Shown here piece after piece: positions 25,639 to 33,307 of a stretch of DNA of 64,000 nt. Positions within the stretch are counted from its first letter, which is position 1, and every line of letters begins with the position of its first letter. Source of the stretch: Streptomyces sp. 1-11 (GTDB lineage: Bacteria; Actinomycetota; Actinomycetes; Streptomycetales; Streptomycetaceae); NCBI RefSeq assembly GCF_007176755.1, contig NZ_BJTV01000010.1, forward strand, positions 62,001-126,000, in the 5' to 3' direction. The position numbers and the translations under genes are program-made. Below the pieces are notes generated by a model, which worked only from the letters and a program-made list of their open reading frames with translations, had not been told where the DNA came from and ran no database searches.

Positions 25639-26928
25639 TCAGCCCTGCTGCTTCAGGAGCCGGTCGCATGCCTTGACGGCGTTGTCGAGAGCGGTGGCGG
25701 GGCTCTCCTTGCCCTGCAGCGCCTTGGCGACCTCGTTGCGCAGGGCGGTCTTCATCTGCTCGCTGAACAGCACCGGCGTGTAGTTGACGGCGTTCTTCAG
25801 CGACTTGGCGGCGGCGACGCGCACCCGTGTCTCGTCGGTCCCGTCCTCCTTGGTGAAGTACGGGTCGTCCAGGGATCGCGCGGTGCTCGGGAAGATGGCG
25901 ACCTTCTTGGCGAAGGCCATCTGGTTGCGGGCGTCGGTGACGAAGTGCGCGAAGGCCACCGCGGCCGGGGTGTGCTTCGTGCGGGAGTTGACCATCACGC
26001 CCATCACGTACATGTTGACGTGCCCGGTGCTGGTGATCTGGTCGGTGATCCCGATGTCGTGGTAGAGACCGGGCGCCTGCTTCTTGAAGTTGCCGAGGTC
26101 CAGGGCGCTGCCGGGGTTCATGGCGACGGCCTGGGTGAGGAACTTGCGGCCCGCGGACTCCGGGGTGGCGGTGAGGGCCTGCGGGTCGAGCGCCTTGGCG
26201 TCGTACAACCGCTTGTACTCGGTGAGGAGTTGCACTCCCTTGGCGTCGTCGAAGGCGAAGCCGGTCCCCTCCTTGTTCATCAGGGGCACGCCGTACCGGC
26301 CGAAGTCCTCGATGGCGGGCACGTTGGCGAGCGTGGCGACCTTGCCGCCGGTCGTGCGCGCGATCCGCAGGGCGTCGGCGAAGAGGTCGTCGTACGTCTT
26401 CGGCGGTGCGCTGGGGTCGAGTCCGGCCTTGCGGAACAGGGCCTTGTTGTAGAACAGCGGCCCGGTGTTGAGGTACCAGGGGAAGGCGTAGGTGCCGCTG
26501 AGGCCCGGCACCCGGTGGCCCGCCCAGGCTCCGGGCAGGTACTCGGACCGGTACCGGCCCGCGGACTTGTCGAGATCCAGGGCGAGGCCGGCCTTGGCGA
26601 GCGGGGCGACGAGGTCCGGGGAGACGTTGACCACGTCGGGCAGGGTGCCGCCGGCGGCGTCGGCGCTGATCTTGTCGGCGTAGCCCTCGGCGGGCTGGTC
26701 GACCCACTTCACGTGGGTGCCGGGGTGCGCCTTCTCGAAGTCCGCGATCAGGCCCTCGAAGTACTGCTTGAAGTTGGCGCGCAGGTTCCAGGTCTGGAAG
26801 GTGATGTCGCCCTCCACCTTGCCCGAGGCGTCGGTCGGTCCGGCCTCGTCCCCGCCGGAGCCGCAGGCGCTCAGCGGCAGGAGGAGGGCGACGGCGGCGG
26901 CTGCGAAGGTTCTGCGGGAGATGCGCAC
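25639..26928 (-). CDS. Extracellular sugar-binding lipoprotein of ABC transporter
   Basis: 429 aa family 1 solute-binding protein. The signal sequence RISRRTFAAAAVALLLPLSACGS has a twin arginine and a good lipobox (LSAC), so it should be a membrane-anchored lipoprotein. The mature part starts with the typical ITFQTWNLRANFKQYFEGLI and contains FPWYLNTGPLFYNKALFRKAGL. The GTG at 26928 follows AAGGAGC. It is the first gene of the operon and defines the substrate of the importer. The genes behind it suggest an N-glycan fragment, but binding specificity cannot be read from sequence. Confidence 0.94.
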   Translation of the reverse strand: MRISRRTFAAAAVALLLPLSACGSGGDEAGPTDASGKVEGDITFQTWNLRANFKQYFEGLIADFEKAHPGTHVKWVDQPAEGYADKISADAAGGTLPDVVNVSPDLVAPLAKAGLALDLDKSAGRYRSEYLPGAWAGHRVPGLSGTYAFPWYLNTGPLFYNKALFRKAGLDPSAPPKTYDDLFADALRIARTTGGKVATLANVPAIEDFGRYGVPLMNKEGTGFAFDDAKGVQLLTEYKRLYDAKALDPQALTATPESAGRKFLTQAVAMNPGSALDLGNFKKQAPGLYHDIGITDQITSTGHVNMYVMGVMVNSRTKHTPAAVAFAHFVTDARNQMAFAKKVAIFPSTARSLDDPYFTKEDGTDETRVRVAAAKSLKNAVNYTPVLFSEQMKTALRNEVAKALQGKESPATALDNAVKACDRLLKQQG

Positions 26929-26977
26929 GGTGGCTGGGCTCCTTTGCGGGGGGATGCGGCATCAGGTGCCGGGCCAG

Positions 26978-27006
26978 ACTGTGCCCAGCGTTTGCGGGCA
27001 ACGTCA
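26978..27006 (-). promoter_or_regulatory. Candidate promoter of the glycan operon
   Basis: On the minus strand TTGACG (27006-27001) is followed after 17 bp by CACAGT (26983-26978), about 50 bp ahead of the binding-protein start. The -35 is good and the -10 is moderate for a housekeeping actinobacterial promoter. An operator-like palindrome lies 15 bp further upstream. Confidence 0.4.
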
Positions 27007-27020
27007 ATGGATTCGACCCC

Positions 27021-27033
27021 GCTAAAGTCATTA
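27021..27033. promoter_or_regulatory. LacI-type operator candidate O1
   Basis: CTAAAGTCATTAG is a near palindrome with CTAAA and ATTAG arms around three bases. It shares the CTAAW half-site with O2 and O3 and sits just upstream of the operon's candidate -35. It is one base shorter in the centre than the other two, so it may be a weaker site. Confidence 0.4.
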
Positions 27034-27086
27034 GTGACTCAAAACCCCTGTTCAGAGCGGCACTTGCTGCCTATTGCCGTCTTCCG

Positions 27087-27100
27087 CTAATGCGCTTTAG
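27087..27100. promoter_or_regulatory. LacI-type operator candidate O2
   Basis: CTAATGCGCTTTAG is a 14-bp imperfect palindrome centred on GCGC, the usual form of LacI-family operators. It lies 66-79 bp upstream of the regulator's start, between the divergent transcription units. Its centre is 24 bp from that of O3, roughly two helical turns. Confidence 0.55.
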
Positions 27101-27110
27101 GGTAAGTGGA

Positions 27111-27124
27111 CTCAAGCGCATTAG
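27111..27124. promoter_or_regulatory. LacI-type operator candidate O3
   Basis: CTCAAGCGCATTAG is the near-inverse of O2: the 11 bases CTAATGCGCTT of O2 and AAGCGCATTAG of O3 are exact reverse complements, 16 bp apart. Together they form a pair of GCGC-centred sites suited to autoregulation by the adjacent LacI protein and control of the glycan operon. Confidence 0.55.
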
Positions 27125-27165
27125 CAGTTGGCCGGGAGCGGGCCGTCGAGGGAAGGGGCGCAGCG

Positions 27166-28242
27166 TTGCCGGAGAAGCGATCACCCGCGCGCCGGCCGAC
27201 GATGAAGGACATCGCGCGCCGTGCCGGAGTGTCGGAGAGCGCCGTCTCGTTCGCGCTCAACGGCCGCCCCGGCGTCTCGGAGACCACCCGCGCCCGGGTC
27301 CACCGGGTCGCCGAGCAGCTCGGCTGGCGGCCGAGCACGGCGGCCCGCGCCCTCTCCGGCGAGGGCGCGGCCACGGTCGGCTTCGTCCTGGCCAGACCCG
27401 CGGACACGCTCGGTGTCGACTCGTTCTTCCTGCACCTCGTCTCCGGCATCCAGGAGGTGCTGGCCGAGCGTCATCTGGGCCTGCTCTTCCAGGTGGCCCG
27501 GGACGTGACCGACGAGTGCGCGGTGTACCGGCGCTGGTGGGCGGAGCACCGGGTGGACGGCGTCCTGGTGGCCGACCCGCGGGCCGAGGACCCGCGGCCC
27601 GATCTCCTGGACGAACTCGGCCTGCCTGCCGTGGTCATCGGCGGCGCGCCCGACGTACGGCATCCCGGCCTGTCCACGGTCTGGGCGGACGACGCCGGCG
27701 CGATGGCCTCGGTGGTGGACGAACTGGTCGCGCTGGGGCACCGCCGGATCCTGCACATCGCGGGGCTGCCCGGCCTGGCGCACACCCAGCGCCGGATCGC
27801 CACGCTGCGCGCCGAGGCGCGGCGGCGCGGCCTCACCGGGGTCAGCTCGGTGACCACCGACTACTCCGACGCGGAGGGCGCGGCGGTGACCCGCCGGGTG
27901 CTCGGCGGGTCACCGCCGCCGACCGCGCTGATCTACGACAACGACGTGATGGCCGTGGCGGGTCTGGCCGCCGCGGCCGAGCTGGGCTTCCGCGTGCCGC
28001 GGGACGTGTCGGTCGTGTCCTGGGAGGACTCGGCGCTGTGCCGGATGGTCACGCCGCGGCTGTCCGCCCTGTCCCGCGACAGCGCCGAGTTCGGCCGGAC
28101 CGCGGCGCGGGAGCTGATGGCCCTGCTGGACGGGGAGCCGGCGCGGGCGGTGGGCGTGCCGGTGCCGCGCCTCACCTCGCGCGGCAGCACCGGGGCCGCG
28201 TCCGCCGCCCGCCCGGACCCGCCGTCCCCGCGGGCGACCTGA
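27166..28242 (+). CDS. LacI family transcriptional regulator of the glycan operon
   Basis: 358 aa from the TTG at 27166, which follows GGAAGGGG at 7 bases. An ATG at 27202 is the alternative; a frame-compatible start at 27106 is unlikely because it would place operator O3 inside the gene. The N-terminal helix-turn-helix is MKDIARRAGVSESAVSFALN, followed by the hinge RPSTAARALSG. The rest is a periplasmic-binding-like sugar domain, ending with VPRDVSVVSWEDSALC and LSALSRDS as in family members. It is divergent from the importer-glycosidase operon and should repress it until a mannose-containing inducer binds. Confidence 0.9.
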   Translation: MPEKRSPARRPTMKDIARRAGVSESAVSFALNGRPGVSETTRARVHRVAEQLGWRPSTAARALSGEGAATVGFVLARPADTLGVDSFFLHLVSGIQEVLAERHLGLLFQVARDVTDECAVYRRWWAEHRVDGVLVADPRAEDPRPDLLDELGLPAVVIGGAPDVRHPGLSTVWADDAGAMASVVDELVALGHRRILHIAGLPGLAHTQRRIATLRAEARRRGLTGVSSVTTDYSDAEGAAVTRRVLGGSPPPTALIYDNDVMAVAGLAAAAELGFRVPRDVSVVSWEDSALCRMVTPRLSALSRDSAEFGRTAARELMALLDGEPARAVGVPVPRLTSRGSTGAASAARPDPPSPRAT

Positions 28243-28245
28243 GCC

Positions 28246-28295
28246 GGCGGGTCCCGCTCAGGGGGCGATCGGCGGGTCCCGCTCAGGGGGCGATC
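28246..28295. repeat. 25-bp tandem duplication at the end of nadE
   Basis: GGCGGGTCCCGCTCAGGGGG begins both copies, at 28246 and 28271, and the full unit is 25 bp. The second copy carries the stop and last codons (PPIAP) of nadE; the first repeats them downstream, shifted out of frame because 25 is not a multiple of three. The convergent regulator gene ends just before. Confidence 0.85.
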
Positions 28296-29119
28296 GGCGG
28301 CTGCCGCTTGTGCTCCGTGTCGCGGTAGCGGCGGACGATGGCGACGAAGGCGGCCTCGTCGACCGGCCTGCCCTCCAGGAAGTCGTCGATGTCGTCGTAG
28401 GTGACGCCGAGCGCCTCCTCGTCGGGGACACCCGGGTTGAGGCTCTCCAGGTCGGCGGTCGGGACCTTGCCGACCAGCCCGGCGGGTGCGCCCATCTCCC
28501 GGGCGAGGGCCCGTACCCGCCGCTTGGTCAGGCCGGTGAGCGGCACCACGTCGGCCGCGCCGTCGCCGAACTTGGTGAAGAAGCCGGAGACCGCCTCGGC
28601 CGCCTGGTCGGTGCCCACGACCAGGCCGGCGTGCGCGCCCGCCACCGCGTACTGGGCGATCATGCGCTGCCGGGCCTTGATGTTGCCGTGCACGAAGTCC
28701 CGGTGGTGGGGGTCGCGGAAGACGGCGCCGCCGTCCAGCAGCGCTTCCAGCGCCGCGTCGCAGGCGGGCTTCACGTCGACGGTGAGGACCTTGTCGGGCT
28801 GGATGAAGTCCAGCGCCGCCTGCGCGTCGTGCTCGTCGGCCTGGGTGCCGTAGGGCAGCCGCATCGCGTAGAACGTCGCCTCCCGGCCTCCCGCGCGGGC
28901 CCGCTCGACGGCAAGCTGGCACAGCCGCCCCGCCGCCGTCGAGTCCACGCCGCCGCTGATGCCCAGCACCAGCGAGCACAGACCGGTGGCGGTCAGCCGG
29001 TCGGCCAGGAAGGCCACCCGGCGCTCGGTCTCCTGCCGCACGTCGAAGGATTCGCTCACCCGCAGTTCGCCGGCGATCGCGCGCTGCAGGGAGAAGGAAG
29101 TGGCGGCCGGATCGGTCAT
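28283..29119 (-). CDS. nadE: Ammonia-dependent NAD+ synthetase
   Basis: 278 aa. It converts nicotinic acid adenine dinucleotide to NAD+ with ATP and ammonia, the last step of NAD synthesis. The ATP-pyrophosphatase P-loop is SGGVDST at residues 55-61. Other family segments are MRLPYGTQADEHDA, GNIKARQRM, VVGTDQAAEAVSGFFTKFGDG, and KVPTADLESLNPGVPDEEALG near the end. There is no glutaminase domain, so it resembles the short E. coli/Bacillus form. It is divergent from the amidase gene across about 225 bp. Confidence 0.95.
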   Translation of the reverse strand: MTDPAATSFSLQRAIAGELRVSESFDVRQETERRVAFLADRLTATGLCSLVLGISGGVDSTAAGRLCQLAVERARAGGREATFYAMRLPYGTQADEHDAQAALDFIQPDKVLTVDVKPACDAALEALLDGGAVFRDPHHRDFVHGNIKARQRMIAQYAVAGAHAGLVVGTDQAAEAVSGFFTKFGDGAADVVPLTGLTKRRVRALAREMGAPAGLVGKVPTADLESLNPGVPDEEALGVTYDDIDDFLEGRPVDEAAFVAIVRRYRDTEHKRQPPIAP

Positions 29120-29344
29120 GGACGCTCCTCGCTCGGGGTTCGTGGCACGGGTCGGGACACATGGACGCCGGTCCGCGGCGGGGTGCCGGTGACCGGTTCC
29201 GCCTCCGGGTTCCCGAACCGGGACCGCTTAACGACCGTGGTTCGAAGCGCCCGCACCGGCCGCGGCTCTCGACGTGCCGCGCCCGACCGTGCACAGTTCT
29301 CCCTGCGCGCTTGATTCATACCGACGAGTAACCAGGGAGTGCCC

Positions 29345-30706
29345 GTGACAAGCTGGGTCGGCCGGACCGCCGTCGAGATCGCCGCGGCCGTTCAGGCCAA
29401 GGACGTCACGCCGCGGCAGGTGGTGGCGGAGCACCTCGCGCGGATCGAGCGGCTGGACGCCCGGATCGGGGCCTTCCGTACCGTGCGGGCCGAGGCGGCG
29501 CTGGCGGAGGCGGACGAGGTGGCGGCGCGGGCCGGTCTGGCCGGGCTGCCGCTCGCCGGCGTGCCGGTCGCGGTCAAGGACAACCTCGCGGTGCGCGGCG
29601 AGTCGCACCGCGACGGGTCCGCCGCGACGCCGGACGAGCCGGCCGCCGAGGACCATGTGACGGTGGCCCGGCTGCGGGCGGCCGGGGCCGTGGTGGTGGG
29701 TCTGACGAACGTGCCCGAGCTGTGCGTCTTCGGCACCACGGAGGGCGTCCACGGCACCGCCCGCAACCCCTGGGACCTCACCCGCACGGCGGGCGGCTCC
29801 TCCGGCGGCAGCGCGGCCGCGGTGGCCGCGGGCCTGGTGCCGCTGGCGCTCGGCAACGACGGCATGGGCTCGCTGCGCATCCCGGCGGCCAACTGCGGGC
29901 TGGTCACGCTGAAGCCCGGGCACGGCGTGGTCCCGGCCGGGATCGGCAACGGCGACTGGTTCGGCATGTCGGAGAACGGCCCGCTGGCCACCACGGTCGC
30001 GGATCTGCGGCTGATGCTGTCGGTCCTCGCGGACGCCGGGTTCCCCGAGCCCGCGCGGCGGACGCCGCTCAGGATCGCCGTGGGCCTGCGCAGCCCGCTC
30101 GCCGGGGTGAGTGTGAGCAGGCCGTACGCGGCCGCGGTCCGGGAGGCGGCCGGGGCGCTGGCCGGGGCGGGACACCGGGTCCGGCGCGCGGAGCCGCCCT
30201 ATCCGCTCTCCCTCTCCGTGACCTCGCTGCGGCACTGGACGGCGGGTACGGCGGTGGACGCTGAGGGCCTCGACCCGGCGCTGCTGGCCCGGCGGACCCG
30301 GGTGCACGCAGCCGTGGGCCGCCGCTTCGTCGGGTCGGTGCGCACCGGGGACCAGCGCGAACGCCTGCGCGCCCGGCTGACCCCGTTCCTCACCGAGCAC
30401 GACGTGCTGCTGACTCCGGCACTCGCGCGCCGCTCGCCGCGGGCCGCCGCCTGGCACGAGCGCGGCTGGCTGCGCAACGTCGTGGCGAACACCGCCTACT
30501 CGCCGTTCACCCCGCCGTGGAACCTGACCGGCTGGCCGGCGATGTCCGTCCCCGTCGGCACGCTGCCGTCCGGCGCCCCGTGCGCCGTGCAGCTGGTGGC
30601 GCGGCCGGGGCGGGAGGCGGACCTGCTGGCGCTGGCGGAGGAGCTGGAGAGCCTGCGTCCGTGGATCCGGACGGCGCCCCTGACGGACCCGGCGTACACA
30701 GCCTGA
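29345..30706 (+). CDS. Amidase (amidase-signature family)
   Basis: 453 aa hydrolase of amide bonds; the substrate is unknown. The Ser-cisSer-Lys triad of the family is visible: Lys78 in VAVKDN, the GGSSGGS motif at 150-156 holding the cis-Ser, and Ser176 in GNDGMGSLRIPAA. GTG at 29345 was chosen over GTG at 29339 because AGGGAG lies directly before 29339 and at the right distance from 29345. There are no GatB or GatC genes nearby, so it is not obviously the tRNA amidotransferase subunit. A strong hairpin follows the stop. Confidence 0.92.
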   Translation: MTSWVGRTAVEIAAAVQAKDVTPRQVVAEHLARIERLDARIGAFRTVRAEAALAEADEVAARAGLAGLPLAGVPVAVKDNLAVRGESHRDGSAATPDEPAAEDHVTVARLRAAGAVVVGLTNVPELCVFGTTEGVHGTARNPWDLTRTAGGSSGGSAAAVAAGLVPLALGNDGMGSLRIPAANCGLVTLKPGHGVVPAGIGNGDWFGMSENGPLATTVADLRLMLSVLADAGFPEPARRTPLRIAVGLRSPLAGVSVSRPYAAAVREAAGALAGAGHRVRRAEPPYPLSLSVTSLRHWTAGTAVDAEGLDPALLARRTRVHAAVGRRFVGSVRTGDQRERLRARLTPFLTEHDVLLTPALARRSPRAAAWHERGWLRNVVANTAYSPFTPPWNLTGWPAMSVPVGTLPSGAPCAVQLVARPGREADLLALAEELESLRPWIRTAPLTDPAYTA

Positions 30707-30753
30707 CCTGGCCGTTCGGGGTGCTGTAGGCATCCGGCCCGCGGAACCCGGCA

Positions 30754-30776
30754 TGGGCGTGACCTCGTCACGCCCA
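30754..30776. terminator. Hairpin terminator between convergent genes
   Basis: TGGGCGTGAC (30754-30763) pairs perfectly with GTCACGCCCA (30767-30776) around a 3-base loop CTC. It lies 48 bp after the amidase stop and 44 bp before the end of the convergent small gene, so it can act in both directions. Confidence 0.75.
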
Positions 30777-30819
30777 GGCCCACGGCGGACCCGGTGGTCC
30801 GGGTGGTCCGGCCCGGCGG

Positions 30820-30993
30820 TCAGTCCACGCTGGGCAGGATGTGGGGTTCGGCGAGATCGTCCTCGTAACCCGCGAGGCGGATGGGGGCGGACCGGGCCCA
30901 CACGTCGAGGCTGCCGAGTTCGCCGTGCCGCCGTCCGGCGCGCTCGCCGCGTTCCTTGGGGCGTTCGTCGAGGTTCGTCGTCTCCGGTGTCAC
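30820..30993 (-). CDS. Unknown 57-aa protein
   Basis: A short gene with a clear start: GTG at 30993 behind AAGGAG at 6 bases. The product is hydrophilic: an N-terminal charged half (LDERPKERGERAGRRHG) and a C-terminal half (LDVWARSAPIRLAGYEDD, ending ILPSVD). It has no Cys, no signal peptide and no membrane span. It is preceded by 375 bp of comparatively AT-rich DNA, so it probably has its own promoter. I do not recognise a family. The charged leader-like half and different tail would suit a peptide precursor, but no modifying enzyme lies next to it. Confidence 0.65.
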   Translation of the reverse strand: MTPETTNLDERPKERGERAGRRHGELGSLDVWARSAPIRLAGYEDDLAEPHILPSVD

Positions 30994-31368
30994 CGCGCAC
31001 TCCTTATGTGTCGGGCTCACCCTCGGGGCATACCGCACAGCTGCGCTCTCCGGCGCTCGTGCCCGCTCGGGTCTGGATGGAAGGCCAGTTCGGACGCGGT
31101 GGCGCCGGTACGGACGGTGGGTGTGGGTGGAACCCTGTACTGCTGTCCGCGGACTCCAGATTAACCAAATGAGCGGGCCGCCGCTCGATAGGGAGTGCAA
31201 ACAAGGTGTAACTATCGTGAGTCGCCCGACCCCCCAATGCATCTCAGAATGCGGCCGTTCGCCACAAATCGCATCACCCGATGGTCCAAATGAATCACCC
31301 ACTCGGCCCATCGGGCGAACACGCCTTCGGGTCGAGTGGGCTCTTCGTCTGCCGGGGTGCGGGCCGGC
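30994..31368. other. AT-richer non-coding stretch upstream of the 57-aa gene
   Basis: No convincing gene. The part at about 31150-31300 has distinctly lower GC than the rest of the window (for example TTAACCAAATGAG near 31161). On the minus strand it would serve as the leader and promoter region of the 57-aa gene. A plus-strand frame from GTG 31218 to TAG 31390 lacks coding character and runs into the SDR gene. Confidence 0.45.
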
Positions 31369-32898
31369 TCACCACTTGCCGGGCGCGTAGTCCTTCATGA
31401 AGACGCCGTACAGGTCCTCGCCCGCCTCGCCGCGCACGATCGGGTCGTACACCCGGGCGGCGCCGTCGACCAGGTCCAGGGGCGCGTGGAAGCCCGCCTC
31501 GGCCAGCCGCAGCTTGTCGTAGTGCGGCCGCTCGTCGGTGATCCAGCCGGTGTCGACGGCGGTCATCAGGATGCCGTCCGTGTCGAACATCTCCTGGGCG
31601 CTGGTCCGCGTCACCATGTTCATGGCCGCCTTGGCGGCGTTGGTGTTCGGGTGCCCGGCGCCCTTGTAGCCGCGGCTGAAGACGCCCTCCATCGCGGAGA
31701 CGTTGACGACGTAGGCGCGGCCGCGGCCGGCCCGCCGGGCCGCCTCCGCCATCGCCGGGCGCAGCTTGCTGATGAGGATGAACGGCGCCGTGTAGTTGCA
31801 GAGCTGGGTCTCCAGCAGCTCCACCGGGGAGATCTGCTCGATGGTCTGCACCCAGGTGTTGCTGTCGACCACGTCGGGGACGAGGCCGCCCGCGTCGATG
31901 GCGGTGCCGTCCAGGTGGCGGGCGACGCTGGCGTTGCCCGCGACGAGGGCGAGGTCGGCGACCTTCTGCGCGTCCAGGCCGCTGGTGCCGACGGGCAGCG
32001 CGGCTATGCCGTCGACGGCGCCGGAGTTGAAGGCGCCGATGACGTGGTGGGAGGGCAGTTCACCGGCGGGCAGCGGCGCGCTCTCCCCCTCCACCAGGGC
32101 GGCGTACGCGGAGGGCAGCCGGCGCACGGTCTGCGTGGCGTTGTTGATCAGGATGTCCAGCGGACCCGCCTCGGCGACCTGCTCGGCCAGGGCCACGGCC
32201 TGCGCCGGGTCGCGCAGGTCGATGCCGACGACCTCCAGCCGGTGCAGCCAGTCCGCGGAGTCCTCCATCGCCTTGAACCGGCGGATGGCGTCCTTGGGGA
32301 AGCGGGTGGTGACGGTCGTGTGCGCGCCGTCCCGCAGCAGCCTCAGCGCGATGTACATGCCGATCTTGGCGCGGCCGCCGGTGAGCAGGGCGCGCTTGCC
32401 GGTGAGGTCGGCGCGGGCGTCCCGCTTGGCGCGGTTCTCGTCGGCGCACTTCGGGCAGAGCTGGTGGTAGAAGTAGTCGACCTCGACGTAGCGCTGCTTG
32501 CAGACGTAGCAGGAGCGCGGGCGCTGGAGGATCCCCGCGACCCGGCCCTCGTCGATCTTGGAGGAGGGCAGGATGCCCTCGGTCTCGTCGTCGATGCGCT
32601 CGGCGGAGCCGGTGGCAGTGGCCTCCGTGACCGCGCGGTCGTGCGCGGTCTTGGCGGCCCGGCGCTCCTGGCGGCGGCGCTGCTTGACCGTGCGGTAGAT
32701 GTGCGAGGTGGCACGGCGCACCGCGATCGCGTCGGGGTGGTCGACGTCTATGCGGTCCAGCTCCTCCAGCACGCTCAGGCAGACGGCCAGCCGCTCGGGG
32801 TCGATACCGGGTCCGTGGACCATCTCGTCCATGGATGCGTCCGTGGGGACGGCCATGGCTGCCTCCATGGACACGGAACCGTCCTCTGTCACCGTCAT
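31369..32898 (-). CDS. SDR-fold protein with N-terminal zinc-ribbon motif and altered active site
   Basis: 509 aa, about twice a normal short-chain dehydrogenase. Residues 1-125 are a helical region with a basic stretch (KQRRRQERRAAK). A zinc-ribbon-like motif follows with Cys130, Cys133, Cys148 and Cys151 (CYVC and CPKC). The SDR domain begins at about 166 with LLTGGRAKIGMYIA, then LDILINNATQT. The catalytic Ser401 and Lys423 can be placed, but the Tyr of the YxxxK motif is Thr419 (TNAAK), so ordinary SDR chemistry is doubtful unless another residue substitutes. The family is known in actinobacteria and fungi as uncharacterised oxidoreductases. The ATG at 32898 has a weak AGGGAA upstream; Met11 is an alternative. 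Confidence 0.85.
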   Translation of the reverse strand: MTVTEDGSVSMEAAMAVPTDASMDEMVHGPGIDPERLAVCLSVLEELDRIDVDHPDAIAVRRATSHIYRTVKQRRRQERRAAKTAHDRAVTEATATGSAERIDDETEGILPSSKIDEGRVAGILQRPRSCYVCKQRYVEVDYFYHQLCPKCADENRAKRDARADLTGKRALLTGGRAKIGMYIALRLLRDGAHTTVTTRFPKDAIRRFKAMEDSADWLHRLEVVGIDLRDPAQAVALAEQVAEAGPLDILINNATQTVRRLPSAYAALVEGESAPLPAGELPSHHVIGAFNSGAVDGIAALPVGTSGLDAQKVADLALVAGNASVARHLDGTAIDAGGLVPDVVDSNTWVQTIEQISPVELLETQLCNYTAPFILISKLRPAMAEAARRAGRGRAYVVNVSAMEGVFSRGYKGAGHPNTNAAKAAMNMVTRTSAQEMFDTDGILMTAVDTGWITDERPHYDKLRLAEAGFHAPLDLVDGAARVYDPIVRGEAGEDLYGVFMKDYAPGKW

Positions 32899-33307
32899 CG
32901 CGCTGCCGCTTCCCTGCTCATCCGCGCAGCGCTCCGACTCGCGCCCGCTTTCGAAGCCGGAATTTTACGGAGCGGCCCACCGTAGGACCAAATGGCTCCG
33001 CCGGCCCCCACGCCCCGTCACCGCTCCGACTCACTGAGCTGCGACGACACCCGCCCCGCCGACGGCCTTGATCCGCCCGCCCCGCCGCGACCCTCGTCCG
33101 TCCGCCCCGCCGACGGCCTTGATCCGCCGGTGACCTCGATGCGCGGCCCCGGCACCGGCCGCCAGGCGGACCGGGGCGGGGCCGCGGCGGGCGGGACCCC
33201 GCGGGCCACTCGCGCCCGGAGAGGAAGGCCACGGGCCCGGCGCGCGACAGGGGCGGCGCCCGCAGCCGGCCCCCGCGCCGGGCCGCGCCCCGGCCGGAGG
33301 CGCCGGC
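32899..33307. other. Non-coding stretch with a repeated 27-mer
   Basis: A 409-bp region between the acyltransferase stop and the SDR start, both on the minus strand. It contains a 27-bp direct repeat starting CCGCCCCGCCGACGGCCTTG at 33051-33077 and 33102-33128, 51 bp apart. Apart from likely promoter sequence near the SDR gene I see nothing else in it. Confidence 0.6.

Noticed and set aside
31218..31390. Small plus-strand frame starting GTG before the SDR end
   Set aside because: Weak ribosome site, low GC third positions, and it runs antisense into the SDR gene.
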